From positions 125,602,191 through 125,666,190 of the forward strand of contig CM036618.1 in NCBI GenBank assembly GCA_020746105.1: a stretch of DNA of 64,000 nucleotides, in the 5' to 3' direction. Positions 61,601-64,000 of this stretch are shown here, piece after piece. Under the pieces are notes generated by a model that saw nothing but the letters and a program-made list of their open reading frames with translations, was not told the origin of the DNA and ran no database searches. Each line of letters opens with the position of its first letter. Positions within the stretch are counted from its first letter, which is position 1. The stretch is from Trogon surrucura (Eukaryota > Chordata > Aves > Trogoniformes > Trogonidae). Both the position numbers and the translations under genes were made by a program.

Positions 61601-64000
61601 TTGTTTTAATATTTTTAACAGAAATAAAACCTTCCAAAACAAAAAAAAAGAAAGAAGAAAAAAGAAAAACGTCTTTATCTTTGTGATGCACAGTGAGTGC
61701 TGGTTGTTGCAGCAGATCTTGTTAATGAGAAGGACTTATTCGAAGCTCGGGTAGAATTAGCGGTGTCAGCAGTGAGTGAAATTCACTGAGTTGACATCTG
61801 CTGTAAATATCGTGATATTTTTACGAACACTTACAGTGGTGAATAATTTCCAGAGCTGTAGTAACAAGCTCTGTGAATAATTCTGGTATCTATACGTGAA
61901 TAAAGTGAAACGCTTTGAAGTACTTAAAAGTAAATTTTAATATATTCCCTTAGTGCTCAGGTCATAGTTACTAACTCATTTATTTATAATATAATTTAAA
62001 GGGAAAAAAAGAAATTTTAAGTTTCCCAGGTGGAGCTTCTACAAAATCTAGTAAATCAATTTTAAACAAAGTATTTTAGTGATTAAGTATTCATATTAGT
62101 TTGTGCTTCTCCATATAACTTATACTGACAGCAACTTTTATGGAATGCTAATATTCTCTCACACGCATTACATATCTAAAGCTACTAATTACAAATCACA
62201 TTTTACACAAGCTTTGAAAAGGAAGCTCCAACACTTTGTAGAATGTTCTTTCAAATAGCCTAGTACAATATTAAATAATCATTAGACAAAGATTATTATA
62301 AATTCAGGCTGCCAAATTACTGACTTTGTGTTTTCTGTGGCCCTAATCTTTCCTTTTTTCCTCCAGCAAAACTCCCACTGATTTGAAGAATGCAAGATTT
62401 AGGTCTATCGCAGCAAAGTGGAGCATCCATGTGAACTGCATTGTAGCCAGATAGAGTATTTCAGCATTATCTAGAAATTGGAGGCAGATTGTATTTTGTT
62501 AACATGCAACTGGGAAATTTCATGGCTCTTTGCCAAATGGTCTGAGGACGTCAATACGATCTAAAGTGTTTTCACAGTTATACTTGTGAATGTCAGTCGG
62601 AAACAATTATAAAGTGAATTCCAGGTTTACAATAAATAGCATATTGAAATCTGCTGTAAAAGACAGTTCTCTGGTTCTAGGGCATCTGCTTCCATGAGAC
62701 CTGTGCAAGATTGCAGCCTGTGGTACTCTGCGCTGAACGGAAGCAGCTTACACCATATCTCGTGGTGACCCCTTTTGATTCACTAAAAATGCCCCCATTC
62801 TTTTTTCGTCCCAAGTTCAGTGCTATTCTAGGCAGAACCTTAAGCTATTTGAAGCATCACCATGAAACTAATGCTGTGAAAAATCAATACAATCATAATT
62901 TAATGCCACACAAGTTAGCTCAAAGTGAACGTGCTGTATAATTGACTGGAAGGAACATCCCACAAGTAGTGCAGGTGGCACAATACATCTGTGCCTCCTG
63001 ATGCCTTGGTTCAAATATGCATTTGTTTCGTTGGCTCAGATAAGTATTTTTTCGTGCTCCCCACAATGACATAAATCACAACTATTTAGTAGTCCCTACA
63101 CAAGAAGTGTGTACTGCAAAGGTCTGCAAATCAGGATGGAAGTGCCTGATAAAACTGTGTGTGGTAAATTCATGAGCAGATATATCTTTCCTGTACCTCC
63201 TTCTGCTTCATGTTATTTGTTCTTTTGCTTCCACGAGGATTGAAACTCACCTTAAATCTTGAAGATGAATCAAATTCATAACCTTAAGTGGATACGCGAT
63301 TCCATAGAGAACGAGCCTGACAAAGACAATGAAGCTAATACAATTGTAAGACAGCCGACTAGCCTAGGGGTTTCCTTTAATGTTACTTCTACTGCAATCA
63401 GACGTTGGCACAAATTCAGACCTGGTACAGGCAGGAGCTCGAGAGCTACAGGAGATCTTGGGCTAATGAGACTTCTCTTAGCACCACTCACTAAATTCAT
63501 GGGGAGTGTCAGTGCTTCCCTGCCCTAGGTGGTTGCAAAGAAAGATGCAAATCTGTGGCCAAGTTGAAGACTGGGATGAAATTTGAGAGAATGATATTCA
63601 AGCGAGGTCTAGGCTAAGAGCTGGCTGAAAACAGGAAATGCTGTGATCCTGGGTGTCCACATTTCTGTGTACTGGTGAGTAAGTACAAGTGTGCAAGAGT
63701 AGTACAATCTTCTCTTAAAATTATGGTTTTCACTTTCAATACCATGACTTCACAATGCAAGCCAATTCTGTCTGTTTAGATACTAGAACCTCGGACCTGA
63801 TCTCCATCTCATGTCTTGCATGGTCAGAATTTTGAGAGCAAAACTTAAAACTGAAACAGTTTCTTGAGTTTGGGGATTTAACCCTTTAGCTGCAATAGAT
63901 ATCTGGATCCGGGCACTATTTAATAAGCTTGTCCTTCTTACGAACATCTTTTCGGTTTGAAAGCATCTCTACGGGGAGTAATGAGTGATTGGGACTCCCA
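58605..64000. other. Non-coding unique sequence, no gene supported
   Basis: No gene is recognised. The stretch includes A/T-rich tracts (about 59551-59586, 60317-60330, 61638-61668), a CTCF-type motif at 61551, and AT-rich complex sequence at about 61790-62330 containing AAATATC/GATATTT inverted arms. The open frames, up to 125 codons on the minus strand at 59455-59832, lack domains. Confidence 0.5.
61551..61570 (-). promoter_or_regulatory. CTCF-type binding motif (minus strand)
   Basis: The plus strand reads GTGCCCTCTGCTGCTCCTGG. The reverse complement CCAGGAGCAGCAGAGGGCAC fits the CTCF core CCASYAGRKGGCRS at 13 of 14 positions (GCAGCAGAGGGCAC). It is oriented like the site at 29721, about 31.8 kb away, so the two are tandem rather than convergent. 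Confidence 0.5.

Overview
This window looks like a stretch of a bird (avian) nuclear genome, almost entirely non-coding. The diagnostic feature is a CR1 LINE at about 57113-58604. It carries the CR1 reverse transcriptase and the characteristic CR1 tail, the octamer ATTCTATG repeated and ending in AT. A second copy of the same CR1 type lies inverted at 15520-15790. Long introns or gene deserts, AT-rich background, scattered poly-T/poly-A tracts, old eroded CR1 fragments and a MIR-like CORE-SINE relic all fit an amniote, and the dominance of CR1 points to a bird. I cannot name the species.

I found no convincing protein-coding gene. Apart from the CR1 reverse transcriptase, the open reading frames are short (mostly 60-140 codons, one of 195), show no recognisable domain, and overlap one another on both strands as random frames do. 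The window is therefore either intergenic or lies inside a very long intron.

Layout. 1-8.9 kb: unique AT-rich sequence. 8.9-9.1 kb: MIR-like SINE relic. 9.1-15.5 kb: unique sequence with simple repeats and an AP-1-centred palindrome at 14.1 kb. 15.5-15.9 kb: inverted CR1 tail next to an old palindromic repeat. 21.2-21.45 kb: a tRNA-Arg-like half-gene followed by a 15-bp minisatellite. 24.9-28 kb: old palindromic repeats, a 32-bp tandem duplication and an AT-rich block that looks like a conserved enhancer. 29.2-30.5 kb: a small GC/CpG-rich patch with a good CTCF-type motif, a long polypyrimidine tract and a 20-bp perfect palindrome. 34.9-35.1 kb: old CR1 tail. 36.8-38.0 kb: a heavily decayed reverse transcriptase from a LINE family that is not CR1. 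43.3 kb: another palindromic repeat. 46.6 kb: a perfect 13-bp hairpin. 52.95-53.28 kb: old CR1 fragment. 54.94-55.00 kb: an uninterrupted run of 59 C. 56.2-57.1 kb: short local repeats. 57.1-58.6 kb: the youngest-looking CR1. 61.55 kb: a second CTCF-type motif. 58.6-64 kb is otherwise unique sequence.

Nothing here works together as an operon or pathway. The organisation worth noting is layered transposon history (old CR1, non-CR1 LINE, CORE-SINE and palindromic elements, then younger CR1) plus candidate regulatory DNA (two same-strand CTCF-type motifs and several AT-rich, homeobox-motif-rich blocks). The regulatory calls are inference from sequence appearance and need alignment to other birds.
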